Positions 27,896 through 38,800 of a stretch of 53,777 nucleotides of DNA are shown piece after piece. A program made the position numbers and the translations under genes. Location: positions 60,722 to 114,498 of the forward strand of contig NPFB01000011.1 of the NCBI GenBank assembly GCA_014084085.1. The letters run 5' to 3'. This DNA comes from Hondaea fermentalgiana (taxonomy: Eukaryota > Sar > Bigyra > Thraustochytrida > Thraustochytriidae). The notes beneath the pieces are model-generated. The model searched no databases, was not told the DNA's origin, and worked only from the letters and a program-made list of their open reading frames with translations. Position 1 is the first letter of the stretch; each line of letters opens with the position of its first letter.

Positions 27896-30800
27896 ATGAC
27901 AAGGGCTACACGCCGCCGCGCCTCTGGTGCCGCGGCGGCGGCTGCGTCCGCCACGCCCGCGCGCCGTGGCCATAGCCGCGCACCCGCCGCCGCGGCCGAG
28001 CCCAAACTCTCCATCGGGGACCAAATCTTCGCCAAAGATAGGTTCGACAATTGGCAGACGGGTGTCGTCGTCGAGGCGAGGCCCCACGACGACCCGTCCT
28101 TCAAGCCCGTGCACCACGAGGCCATGCGCCGCCAGGTCGCACGTAAGCGCACCGCTGGCCTTAAGCTCGAAGGTTCTGACCGCGCCGCCAGCGACGACGC
28201 CCATTTATCGTCTTCTTCTGCCGCTGCGCGCACTGAAGCGGCACTGCTCGACGCCAAAAGTACCAATGAAAATGCAGCAGCAGCAGCAGCGGCAGCTGTG
28301 CGTCTTGGTTCTTGGGTTCTCGTCAGCACCGGGGGCAGTGCGCCCGAATGGCTTCTCTACGCCTCCAGAGGCCCCGTCTGCGTGGCAGAGCTCGGCATTC
28401 CTTGCATTTGTGAGCGGCACGCAGACGCGGACTCAGACGTGGGCGCCGACGACGTCGACGCCGACGTCAATGTGGGTCGTGCCTCACGCAAGAGACAACG
28501 GGCCGCCCCACGCCGGACTACCCCGGCTCGGAAGGCCGCGTCTGCAAACCGCACGCCTGCGCAACAGTCCCGCCCCCGCAAGCGACGCCGTGCCACACCC
28601 CAAGCAGGTGCATACAAGGAAGCGGATGATGACGAGGACGATGATGGTCGCTTTGTTTACAATGATAACCAGTCGTCAGCAGAAGAGTATGAGGAGGAAG
28701 ACGAAGAAGACGACGATGACGATGATGATGACGACGACGGCGACGATAATGATGATGACGATGATGATGACGAAGCTGTCGTCGACAACGATATTGATGA
28801 CGAGGATGCAAATGCAGACGCAAACGCAGATGCGAAGGGGGAGGAACATGACACAATCGGGAAAACCCGCTCACGCGGGCGGACGCGTCAACCAAGCCAA
28901 AACGAGTCAGTGCAACAAAGCGCGCAAGCAAAGAGGCCTCGCGAGGCCCAGAATGTCGCAGCGCAAGATCAAGAAGAGAACGGCCGCAGCAGCGAAAACG
29001 CAACGACAAGCGAGGGGAAATCCGGCGCGAATGGTCACTCGCGGAACCATGCAAACGAAAACGGACCTCAGACTCCATCCATGAGCGATCAGGAGGACAA
29101 CACCTCCGGCCGAAGAACGAGGCACTCTGCGCGAAGGACCCGCGCAGACTCCTCCGCCAAGGATGGTCCCCGCGAAGGTGAAAAGTCATCTTCCAAAGAA
29201 GATTCGAAGGATGAAGAAAACGTTCCTCGAGACTCGAGTCTCATGATTGACGGCCACTTTTCCTTCAATCACGACAAGCTCAATCTTACTTCCTTAAAGG
29301 ACTACGATGAGGCGCGTGACGGCGAAGTTACGCCGCAACATATTGAAGACCTTCGGTATCGTCTCCATTTACCCATGGCAGACGTCTTTCGCGAGGCCTT
29401 TTTGGAAGGCGGGCAGGTGAATGCCGCCTATTGCTGGATGAAGCTTCATCATCTGCACCGACCCTCCATTCAAGATGCTGGCATGCGCCTCAAGCAGTGG
29501 TATGTCACGCACAAAGACCGCAACGCACCAGAAGGACCCCCGCCAAACTTCGGCGAGCGCATGCGTGATCGACGCGCCGCCTCTCAGGGCATCACACCAC
29601 CTCCGTCGAAAAATAGACGCCGCGATCGTGAGCGAGAACGCAAGCTCAAGCGTAAGCGCGACCGCGAAAGGGATAGGACGCGCGATCGAAAAGCCGAACG
29701 AGAGCGCCGCCGCGAACGCAATGCTGCGGGCATTCGCATGAACGATCTCGTACCGGACCTTCCCCTTGGTGTTAAGCTCGTTGGCTCGAAATGGGAGGCC
29801 AGCGTGCATCTTGCGCCTAATGTGGCGCGTACCTTTGTTGTGGGAAGTTATGCTCTCAGTGACGACGCTTGCAAAGCCCTCGAGCTTGCTCGCAAGGCCA
29901 TCTCCGAGCACCGTGCGCAAATGGCTGTTGAACGCAAAATCACACTTCAAGAAATGGAACGCTCGGGCATTGCCTCACAGTGCGCTGTATGCCACGAGCA
30001 CATTGATACCTCCGCCTCTTCTGCGCCCCAATCTGATGGCCCTGCGCAATCAGATGTCGCCATGCCTTCATCTGCAACTTCCGCCACCCCCCAGCAGCAG
30101 ACGACGTCCACGCCAGTATCATCTCTCCCTGCTAGCGCTGATGCAAGCGCTGATGCAAATGTTGTTGCCATGGAGGTTGAAGGAGTCAAGAGTGAGGCCA
30201 ATGCCGATGCCATGGAGATCGATGATGGTGCCGGTGCCACACCTGCCCCTGCTTCTGTCCCTGTCCCTGCTCCGGCTCCGGCTCCGGCTGAGCCATCCGG
30301 TATCGCCAATGGTCATGAGTCGGAAGAGGCGTCAAGCGCCGTCGTCCCTCCAGCACAATCGATCGAGGCCCCGCTGGCTTCGCAAGAAAATGACCCAAGT
30401 GGTGAAGGACCCAAACCTGAGGCGTCTCCGTCCACAACAACTGCAGCCCTCACAACCGCTTCGACGAGTTCTCCTCCCGCGGTCAAGACATGGCAAGGAT
30501 GTGACTTGTGCACCCGCAAGTACCATGTACCAGCTTGCCTTGACCGGCAGTTTGAATCAGATGAAATGGCGCCTCGTGATCCAAACTGCAAAACCTGCTC
30601 AGCCTGTCTCAAGCTCCTTCTCCAGTTGGCGACCGAAGCTGCTCGCTCAATTGTCCCATCCGGGGGCGGAGGCCGGCGTGCCTCCCGCCGACGGGCCGAC
30701 TTTGACGCCGCAGACGACAGCAAGAGCGCCGTACTTGGGGCGTCCCCAGCTTCTCGCCGACTCGAGTCAGACCGCCCGTCATTTGGGTTTCCCGTGTCCA

Positions 30801-33800
30801 AGGGTTTTATCAAAATGCCCACCGCGCCGCGGCCCAAGAATAAAGTACTTCGTCGCCGCGATGGTGTCGACCTTGCCTCGCGCTCGCAGTGGCTCTGCGA
30901 GGGTTTTCTAGATGGCGGCACGCGTTCACGATCGAGAATGTACTTTACAGAGTTCCGCTATCTCGACGAGCCCGACGTTCACTATAAGCTGCTTGACCAT
31001 GTCCTTCTCTTTCGTATCAGTCCAGATGGCGAAGAGGAAGACGAAGACGAGGACGAAGAAATGGAGGGAAAGGACACAAATGTCCCAGGCGACGAGGCTG
31101 GTGCGACATCACCAACTGCCGGAATTGCCCGCACTCCACGATCTGGCGGTTTGCAGCCAGCTTCGCCGTCACGCAAGCCTGTTGCCGCTGCCGGAGACTC
31201 AATTGCAAGTACAAATGGAACTGCGAATGGAGCCGCGAATGGTTCCAATGGGACCACTGAGACCTCCAAGGCGAGCACGCCCAAGGGGGCTGGGAGAAAA
31301 TCAAGTAAAGCCACCCCCGACTTTTATGTTGGCCAGATCGAGGCCATGTGGGAGGAGACGGATGGCCAGCGCAAAGCTCGCATTGCCTGGTTCTTTTGGC
31401 CTGAAGAAACGCTAATTCCGCCTGATCAAGTCCTGCAGGACGAGGTGTTCTCCTCTAATGAGGTCGACACGGTGCCGCTCTCTTCGATCGCGGCCAAGCT
31501 TCTTGTGCTTCCGTACCCTGCCTACCTTGAGCACCAAAAACACGGCTTATCCCCCTACGACACGGGCATCGCCGGCTCTGTCTTGACCGGGCGCACCGTC
31601 GATGCGCAGGTATCAGGGTGGGTGCCGCCGGGCGTCAGCACGACTGGCGGGGTCGAGGACGACGGCCTTGTTGCCGAAACAAGGTCGAGCTCGCGCCGTG
31701 GAGCGGACTCCTCCGTGGCTGGAACGCCTGCTCGAGGCGGAAAGAACAAGACCCCCGCCGCGTCCACAAATTCGCGCGCAGAGTCCCCCGTGGGATTCAA
31801 GTCGTCTCCTGCAACGCCCGGGGCGGCCTCGGCCATGGAGAACCAGGAGCTGGAGATCGGAACGCGTCTGCGCGACAAATATCGCGACAAGCTGCTTCTC
31901 GCTCGACGTGTTCTCTTTTCACGGCGCCACTATCACTATCGCGCAAACAAGCTTGTCGGTACAGATCACCCATCCATGGAGACCGGGTCAGCGCTCAATC
32001 CCTGGATGCACAGCTTTCTCCTCGCGAGTTTTGAAAAGCCCGATTCCTCGCGCCTACTTTCCGAAAAAGACCAGACGTCGGATCGCGTCTGCAATTACAC
32101 GCTGGGCATTGCGGAATCAAAGTCAGATCCAGAGGTCGATACGCTGCACAAGATACCGGGTCTGCAAGCTATGCTCGACACGGCGCCCCAGTGCAGCTTT
32201 TGCTTTGAGAACATGCCTTTTGTGGGTCACATCAAGTGCGCAGTATGCGTGGGCGTGAACATTTGCTTTGAATGCTTTGGTCTCGGGCGGCAGGGGCTTG
32301 TCACTGCCAACAACAACGTGCGAGTCCTCCACCGCTGTTCGCATCCCTACCGCGTCGCTCAGCCCGTTCTCGACTACTCGAACCCCAGTCTGGCCGAAGA
32401 GATCTTGTCATGGATGTGCACCATGTACGGTCTCGCTGTACCCGAGTTCAGCATTGTCGGCATCGTGCGCGGGCCCCTTCCTGCTAGCGAGGAGCGAGCC
32501 CCGTCCACGCGGTATCGGCACGCAGTCACCGTGGAGTATGGCGTGGCGCGCATCAAGATCAAGCACTCCAAGTCAGGTCAAATCGCGCGCGTTCTTGGTT
32601 CGCGCTTTGGCAAGTCAATCGCAGAGTCTCGTGGCATCGTCGCCGTCGACGCCTTGGCAGCCGTCTTTGGCGTTGCTAACAAGTACACGGGGCCTCTACT
32701 TGCCAACGAATGGAGTGGCGGTGAGGCGATGCGACTTGTGGACAGTCTTGAGGCGCACAGCTTGGCCTGGGAGCCTGCGGAAGAGGTCGTGGGAAGCAAG
32801 TTGGCCCTCGAGTGTGCGCAATACTTTACTTGTTATTTGCATCCAGCTTGGGCTGCTGAGAGCGAGTGGGCCGAGGCGCTGCGCAAGCTCCACGAAGAGA
32901 ATGAGATTCCCCAGGGCAAGGCCACCTACGTGGGGACGCTGCCGCCCGCAGCCCCAGAAAGTGTGGCGGCTGCAACGCGAGACGCGAGTCTTTGGGGCGA
33001 AAAGGTCCATCAAATGACCCTGCGACGTTCCAAGATTGCACGTCGCACAAAACGAGGTCTTGCATTTGCCGTCGTGGACGGCCAGACTGTCTTTGCCAAG
33101 CGTCCAGAGGCCTTTGCCGCCCGCGTCACGGACGAAACGGATCCGATTCTTCGGAATTTGGGCATCGACCCTGCATCGCTCGTGCCGTCGCAAGCTTTTG
33201 TCGAGGGCCAGCGCACAGCATTCTCTTCTCTTCTTCATGGGACGGGTCGGTCTGTGTGCGCCATTTGCGATAAATTGACTGGACCCGATGAGTCGAAGCT
33301 CGTCATATGTGATGGATGTGACTCAGAGTTCCATTCGGAGTGTCTCAAGCCGCCGCTCGAGTCCTCGCCCGATGGCGACTGGTTCTGTCCGGACTGTATC
33401 GCGGATCGCGAGTACATTTACGACCACGCCTCGTGGGGTCAAGCGGGCGAAGCGCTCGTGCGCGCCCTTTCGCTCACCAATGCGGAAGATCAAAAGTCGC
33501 AGGCATGGAAGCACCGCGCGCTCGAATGGCGCGACAACAACGCCGTTCTCGAGCAAGCCACGCAGGCAGCGCTCGCCATGGGATTCACAGTGAGCGCGGC
33601 GGCCTCGACGCCTCGGGCGTCCAAGTCGCCTCGCCCGTCGACCTCGTCGAAGAGCAAGTCAACCAGGTCTGCGAAAAAGGCAACGACGTCCTCCAAAAAG
33701 ACCGCGCGACCCTCGTCCAAGTCTCGGAGTTCCACGGCAGGAGATGGCGGTGGCGGCAAGTCTGTGCAGCTAAAGGACGATTTGCAGCGTGCGTCGTCGT

Positions 33801-34333
33801 CTTCTTCGTCACAGTCCTCCAAATCAGCAGTGCCCGCTGCATCGTCGTTGGCTTCGGTACCTGGGTCGCCCCCGGAAGCCGCCGAAAAGGAGGACCCCGA
33901 GGGCGAGAAGCCCCCGGCGGAGATTTTTGACTTGCCCCCGCCCCCTGTCATTGATCCCAATGCGACGCCCGGTCAGGCCTTGGCGGCTTATGTTGCTCAC
34001 GATCGAATGGTTTCTGGAGAGGGTGTCCCCGCTGGCGATGACACTCAGCGTAGCCTTGGAGAGCATTCTATCCCCAAGCTTGAGTTCTTTCCGCGAGAGG
34101 TTCTTGCAGCCTCGGCGTGGGAGACTCGTCATTTCGCAGCGGCCCGTGTCGCGAATCTCGAAGCGAGCAATCATGGCCTTGCTGAGGCTCTTCATCTTGT
34201 AGTGGCACAGAGAGACGCGCTTCTCGCACTTTTGCATGACAAGACGGAGGGCAAGGCCAAGGCCTTGGACGTAGAGCCGCGCTCACACGAAGAGTCCACC
34301 GCAAATGCCCCAGTTTCAGACCCAAGTGCGTAG
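27896..34333 (+). CDS. Giant chromatin protein with AP2-like, split PHD, BAH, ZZ-like and PHD domains
   Basis: 2,145 residues from ATG 27896; the frame upstream starts only with GTG. In order: a small Tudor-like segment (about 37-65, GDQIFAKDRFDNWQTGVV); an Asp/Glu tract (about 242-320); a basic Arg/Glu coiled stretch (about 574-610); an AP2-like domain (about 617-678, GVKLVGSKWEASVHL...); a C4HC3 PHD finger whose first Cys pair (696, 699) is separated from the rest (Cys869, Cys872, His877, Cys881, Cys898, Cys901) by a disordered insertion; a BAH domain in two halves (about 980-1043 and 1141-1215) around another insertion; a cysteine-rich ZZ-like finger (about 1433-1470); a canonical PHD finger (about 1788-1835, CAICDKL...CDGCDSEFHSECL...WFCPDC); Ser/Lys-rich sequence; and a C-terminal coiled coil. 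It is probably a nuclear histone-mark reader or complex scaffold. No catalytic domain is recognised. Confidence 0.8.
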   Translation: MTRATRRRASGAAAAAASATPARRGHSRAPAAAAEPKLSIGDQIFAKDRFDNWQTGVVVEARPHDDPSFKPVHHEAMRRQVARKRTAGLKLEGSDRAASDDAHLSSSSAAARTEAALLDAKSTNENAAAAAAAAVRLGSWVLVSTGGSAPEWLLYASRGPVCVAELGIPCICERHADADSDVGADDVDADVNVGRASRKRQRAAPRRTTPARKAASANRTPAQQSRPRKRRRATPQAGAYKEADDDEDDDGRFVYNDNQSSAEEYEEEDEEDDDDDDDDDDGDDNDDDDDDDEAVVDNDIDDEDANADANADAKGEEHDTIGKTRSRGRTRQPSQNESVQQSAQAKRPREAQNVAAQDQEENGRSSENATTSEGKSGANGHSRNHANENGPQTPSMSDQEDNTSGRRTRHSARRTRADSSAKDGPREGEKSSSKEDSKDEENVPRDSSLMIDGHFSFNHDKLNLTSLKDYDEARDGEVTPQHIEDLRYRLHLPMADVFREAFLEGGQVNAAYCWMKLHHLHRPSIQDAGMRLKQWYVTHKDRNAPEGPPPNFGERMRDRRAASQGITPPPSKNRRRDRERERKLKRKRDRERDRTRDRKAERERRRERNAAGIRMNDLVPDLPLGVKLVGSKWEASVHLAPNVARTFVVGSYALSDDACKALELARKAISEHRAQMAVERKITLQEMERSGIASQCAVCHEHIDTSASSAPQSDGPAQSDVAMPSSATSATPQQQTTSTPVSSLPASADASADANVVAMEVEGVKSEANADAMEIDDGAGATPAPASVPVPAPAPAPAEPSGIANGHESEEASSAVVPPAQSIEAPLASQENDPSGEGPKPEASPSTTTAALTTASTSSPPAVKTWQGCDLCTRKYHVPACLDRQFESDEMAPRDPNCKTCSACLKLLLQLATEAARSIVPSGGGGRRASRRRADFDAADDSKSAVLGASPASRRLESDRPSFGFPVSKGFIKMPTAPRPKNKVLRRRDGVDLASRSQWLCEGFLDGGTRSRSRMYFTEFRYLDEPDVHYKLLDHVLLFRISPDGEEEDEDEDEEMEGKDTNVPGDEAGATSPTAGIARTPRSGGLQPASPSRKPVAAAGDSIASTNGTANGAANGSNGTTETSKASTPKGAGRKSSKATPDFYVGQIEAMWEETDGQRKARIAWFFWPEETLIPPDQVLQDEVFSSNEVDTVPLSSIAAKLLVLPYPAYLEHQKHGLSPYDTGIAGSVLTGRTVDAQVSGWVPPGVSTTGGVEDDGLVAETRSSSRRGADSSVAGTPARGGKNKTPAASTNSRAESPVGFKSSPATPGAASAMENQELEIGTRLRDKYRDKLLLARRVLFSRRHYHYRANKLVGTDHPSMETGSALNPWMHSFLLASFEKPDSSRLLSEKDQTSDRVCNYTLGIAESKSDPEVDTLHKIPGLQAMLDTAPQCSFCFENMPFVGHIKCAVCVGVNICFECFGLGRQGLVTANNNVRVLHRCSHPYRVAQPVLDYSNPSLAEEILSWMCTMYGLAVPEFSIVGIVRGPLPASEERAPSTRYRHAVTVEYGVARIKIKHSKSGQIARVLGSRFGKSIAESRGIVAVDALAAVFGVANKYTGPLLANEWSGGEAMRLVDSLEAHSLAWEPAEEVVGSKLALECAQYFTCYLHPAWAAESEWAEALRKLHEENEIPQGKATYVGTLPPAAPESVAAATRDASLWGEKVHQMTLRRSKIARRTKRGLAFAVVDGQTVFAKRPEAFAARVTDETDPILRNLGIDPASLVPSQAFVEGQRTAFSSLLHGTGRSVCAICDKLTGPDESKLVICDGCDSEFHSECLKPPLESSPDGDWFCPDCIADREYIYDHASWGQAGEALVRALSLTNAEDQKSQAWKHRALEWRDNNAVLEQATQAALAMGFTVSAAASTPRASKSPRPSTSSKSKSTRSAKKATTSSKKTARPSSKSRSSTAGDGGGGKSVQLKDDLQRASSSSSSQSSKSAVPAASSLASVPGSPPEAAEKEDPEGEKPPAEIFDLPPPPVIDPNATPGQALAAYVAHDRMVSGEGVPAGDDTQRSLGEHSIPKLEFFPREVLAASAWETRHFAAARVANLEASNHGLAEALHLVVAQRDALLALLHDKTEGKAKALDVEPRSHEESTANAPVSDPSA

Positions 34334-34542
34334 ATGCATATACGTGGAATTGATAGAGAATGTGAGTTGGGACTTACGATTATTGAGGTCACCACTTTGC
34401 ACGCGGATAACACGAGAAAGCCGGAGGGGAGGGGGAGAGATGCCAGCTTTCCCCGAGGAGGCACGAGAGAACAGAAACATGATTCGCGTTTGATTTTTTT
34501 TTAAGTTTAAACTAAAAAAGGTGATGGTTGGTTCCGTCTCGC
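34334..34542. other. Short convergent intergenic region
   Basis: 209 bases between two facing 3' ends. It contains the AT-rich stretch TTTTTTTTTAAGTTTAAAC at about 34494-34512, which could serve 3'-end formation for either gene. Confidence 0.6.
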
Positions 34543-35618
34543 TCACCTTGCACGCTTGTTCGATTGCTTCTTGCCCTTCTTCTTGGTTTTGTTCTTGTTG
34601 ATCTTGTTCTTGATCGACTTATTACCCGTGTTCTGAGGCGAAGGAGACTTGTCTGCCTCGTCTTGAACTTCGTCCGCCTTGCTGTCGTCAGCATCATCAT
34701 TGCTGTCGACATCCGCTTCTGCCTCAGCACTGTTATGATCCACTTCCTCCTCATTTTCTTCCTCGGCGTCGCTGTCGTTCATCTCATACATTTCCATGGC
34801 TTGTTCATCGCCCGCTGCAGTGGCTGCCCTGCGCCGCTTTTCGCGCTTTTCGCGACTCGCGGCGCGCCTCTTTGCCCGCGCCGACTCGGCATCGGCCTTC
34901 ATAAAGACAAAAGTACGCGCAGGCATTTTGGTAATGTCGGTATTGGCCTCTACATCTCCACTGGCGTTGGCCCCGAGCGTCCGCCGATGCTCGTAGCCGT
35001 CGTAGACGGCCGGATCGAAGGCCAACTGGGAATGAACCTTGAAAAGACCAGTATTTACAGCGACCTGGGCGATGCGCCACGAGTCGTACGGTTCGCCGCT
35101 CTTAATGGTGACATGAACTTGACCTTGCGCGGAGAGCACAGTGTGCGCGCTCACGAAAAATTCTGCGAGAAATTCGCGATGCACTTGGTTGTTCTTCTCG
35201 GTGTCGGTAATGCCGCATCCAAGATGAGGAAAGTTGAACAGGATGCGATCGAAGCCAACGCTCGCGGTCACCGTCTTGCCCTTCTTACCGCCTTCTCGCT
35301 CGTCGTCGTCGTCTTGGTCCTCGTTGTCGTCGTCTTCGTCGTCTTGCTTGTCATCGTCATTGTCGTCTTGCTCGTCATCGTCTTGAAAGGTTTGCCCTTC
35401 GGACTCGCATAGGTCGGCGAGCGAGCGTACCAGCCGTTTGCTCTGCAAAAGCTTGGTAGCATCAATGCCGGTATGCACAGTGACGCCGGAGGCCTTGATT
35501 TCGCGCACAATGTCCTTGACATCGGGGTACTTTCGCACGAGGTCCTCCTTGCTGTCATAGCAGGTCGCCACCACCTTGATTGGCCTTATGCTTTTGCGTA
35601 TTGTTGACCCGCAGTACG
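34543..35618 (-). CDS. BMT5-like rRNA (uridine-N3) methyltransferase, N-terminus lost in assembly gap
   Basis: About 358 residues remain; the frame enters the N gap at 35619, where the S-adenosylmethionine motif I (a GDGDFSFS-type sequence in this family) should lie. The visible part follows the DUF2431/BMT5 domain: VVATCYDSKEDLVRKYPDV, a GVDATKL-type strand (GIDATKLLQS) and FDRILFNFPHLG, the family hallmark, then HREFLAEFFVSAHTVLS and a strand with GQVHVTIKSGEPYDSW. Yeast Bmt5 makes m3U in 25S rRNA in the nucleolus; that role is inferred here. An acidic Asp/Glu/Gln/Asn insertion (about 35290-35395) splits the domain before FDRILFNFPH. The C-terminus is a long acidic and then very basic tail (KKKGKKQSNKRAR), a plausible nucleolar signal. 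It diverges from the bZIP gene across the gap. Confidence 0.8.
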
Positions 35619-35718
35619 NNNNNNNNNNNNNNNNNNNNNNNNNNNNNNNNNNNNNNNNNNNNNNNNNNNNNNNNNNNNNNNNNNNNNNNNNNNNNNNNNN
35701 NNNNNNNNNNNNNNNNNN
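35619..35718. other. Assembly gap, 100 N
   Basis: Exactly 100 N, so true length is unknown. It hides the start of the BMT5-like gene and most of the promoter region shared with the bZIP gene. The right flank is a GGCGC pentamer array (about 35753-35782). Confidence 1.
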
Positions 35719-35810
35719 GCTGGTCTGACGCGGACGGAGGCGAGCCGACGCGGCGAGGCGCGGCGCGGCGCGGCGCGGCGCGGTTCGAAGTTGAGCAGCC
35801 AGTGAAAAAA

Positions 35811-38800
35811 ATGGAGTGGGATAATAATAACGAGGAGGATGGCGATGTCTTCCAGTGGCTCCTTCAGGAGGGACAAGGTGGCGGCATCGATAACTATGGC
35901 CAGGGCGGACCGCAGGATCCACACGGTCTCGAACCGCAACAACATCAACAGCACCGGCCGCATGTGAGTCAGTATGATCATCAGCACCAGCAGCATCCGC
36001 ATCATCAGCACCAGCACCAGCACCAGCACCAGCACCAGCACCAACAGCTCCCGGGGCCACCGCACATGCATCCGCAACACCCTCCAGAGTCGATGCCGCA
36101 GTACTCACAGCATGTGCATCATCACTCGCAGCACCCTCCTCAACATCAACACCAGCATCCACAGCACCAGCACCAGCATCCTCATCCACACGAGATGAAC
36201 ACTCACGCGCAACCACCACCGTCGCAGCACTCACATCTCGCCCCACCCCATCAGCATGGTCATCGGGCGCATCATGTGCAGCAACCCCTACCGCCAGCGC
36301 ATTCTGACCCACATGGCGCGATGGGGGACGGCGCTATGAAAGTGGAAGATCATAATGCCTACGGGAAACGCGACGTCGCCTATGGGATGGGGAACAACCA
36401 GGCATTCTCTGATCCGGCCGGGAGCTTTGGATGGGCAGATGGTCTTCTCGAGGAAAGTCCCACCATGTTTTGGGATTCGACCATGCCCGAGGTGGTGCCT
36501 CTCACCGACGATCTTGGTGGAGCCATGGATGCCATGATGGGCGGCACGCAAATCAACCAACCCCCGGGCCTCGCCACGGCCATGCACGAGTTTGCTTCCG
36601 AGGCCGCAAGTGGCGCGCGAAGACGAGGCACCGCTTACTACCAAACGCAGCGTTCTCAGGCTCCTGGATATGGGTCCTATTTCGAAGCGCAGGCCAACGA
36701 TCCGTACAGTGCAGTGGCAGAAGGCCACGCGTCTGATGAGTACGCGTCTGGAACGCCAGTCGACGGCCTCGCTGCTGAAGACGCAATGATTGATGATCTT
36801 TCCGCGTCTGGCGACCCGGCACTCTCGTTCAACCCTGTCACCGCCGTCGCCAGGCCGGTGCCCTCCTCTTCTGCAACGGTACCTCCGCCCCCTCCCCCTG
36901 CAGCTCCTGCAGCGCAAATAGGCGCCGCCACGGTCAATGACACGAATGGTCGCGGCGCCGTGACAAAGCCATCCTCTGTGACCGGCGCTCCCCAGGTCAG
37001 CCTTGCTCCGAGCGCGAGCCTTGAGGTTGCGTCGCCTTCAGACAGCGCGCAGAACAAGGCCACGGGCAATCGGGGCGGCGGCCGCAAGCGCAAGGGGGCT
37101 GTAGACGCGCCAATGTCGCCTCGGAGTCGTGCGCAACGCGAAAAGAATCGCGAAGCCGTTCGGAATTGCCGCAAGCGTAAGCGCGAGTACACGCAAAAGC
37201 TCAGGGATCGAGAGGCTATGCTGCTGGAGGAGAATGAGCGGCTTCGTACTCAGCTTAAACTTGGCTCAGAAGAGATGCAAGAAAGTATGCGCATGCAGTG
37301 CGAGCATTTAGTCGCCAATATGAAGGCTTCGCTCAGCAAGCAGGCCGCCCCTGCCTCCACCTCTGCTTCTTTGTCTTCTTCATCTCCTCCCACTGCCGAC
37401 CAGGCAGCAAAGGTCAAGCTCGAAGAGTACACGGAGGGCTACCTCAAGACACATGAAGAACAAGGCCGCAATCGTGAGGAAGCGAGCAAGCACATTCTGT
37501 CTCGTCTCATTCGCCAAGTCGAGCCGACGCACGTTACGAAAATGTACCTGTGGCAGTGTGCGCAAGACGAGTCGTACTTTCATACCACGGGCGGACTCTG
37601 GGAAGAGCTCTGCAATCGCCTCGGCTTGACGCGCGAGCAAAAGCTCAAATTGCGTGACCGACGCCAGCGCGTCATCGAGATGTGCCGAGACATTGCGTCG
37701 GTGCTGGACAAGCTAGAGAACTTGCATACTCTCGTCATGAAGAAGAGGCGCCTCTCCGCGGAGACGATTCTCTTCCGTAGCTTGGCGCAGGAACTTTCGC
37801 CTGCACAACTGTCGCGCTTTGTGGTCTTTGTGCACAACTTTAATTCAAATGACCCTGCGCACAAAGAGGCGTGGGCCAAGTATCTCGAATCATTTGACCC
37901 TACTATCGACCACGAGGGACTCAAGTCCAAGGGACAGTGGATTGTGCACAACACCAGCGCGCGCACGATCGATGACAAGTTCAGCATCGAGTCGTCCAGT
38001 CCGCAACAGGGTCTTGCAGGCAAGGATGCGCAGAACGGACAGGCACAGCAGCAACTGCAACAGCAGCAGCAGTCGCCACCGCTGTCCCGCGAGAGGGCGA
38101 CGGCAAAGCATAACCCCGAAGCGGAGGGCCGCCTATCGCAAACGGAGGGAAGCGGGCAGACAGACCCTGGTTCCCCCGTCCAAAACGAAGAACTCCTGCG
38201 CAATCGGCACAATAGTGCAATTGTGCTCAAACAGCTCTTTGAACAGCCAGAGGACGAACTGCGAAGTTACGCTGACGCCGCGCTCGCACCGGACATTGCT
38301 CTTTACGACCCCAACACGGTGCGCGTGATTCTGGGCATTGGAAAGGTACTCAAATACATTCGACGGATCCGCACCTCTTTTACTGGCCTCACAGCCAAAG
38401 AAGAGAACTTTATGACGCGGAAAAACGTGGCGCGAGGAAGATGGACATTGACCGGGACATACTATGGTCTCGGGCGGACGTCTGGCCCTGGCATTTCCAC
38501 GCAATCGCAAGGCAAATCTACTTCGTCATCGTCGTCGTCCTCCTCTTCTTCGTCCTCTGAACTTTCAAAGGTGGACAAGACCAGCGGGATCGACGCGGTA
38601 GCGGCTGGGGCCGCAGAGGATTTCAAGGGTGAGTCCACGGCCAAGGATAAGGCCATCAAAGTCGCTGCCGAACGCGTTGTACAAAAGCCTGAGGGCAAAC
38701 AAGTTTCCTTTCGTGTCATCATTGCCTACAAATTCGTGCCCGGGAGCGCACAGATTCAGCAGCTCATGGTGAGCTGGGCAGCCTTGGACGTAATGCGTCA

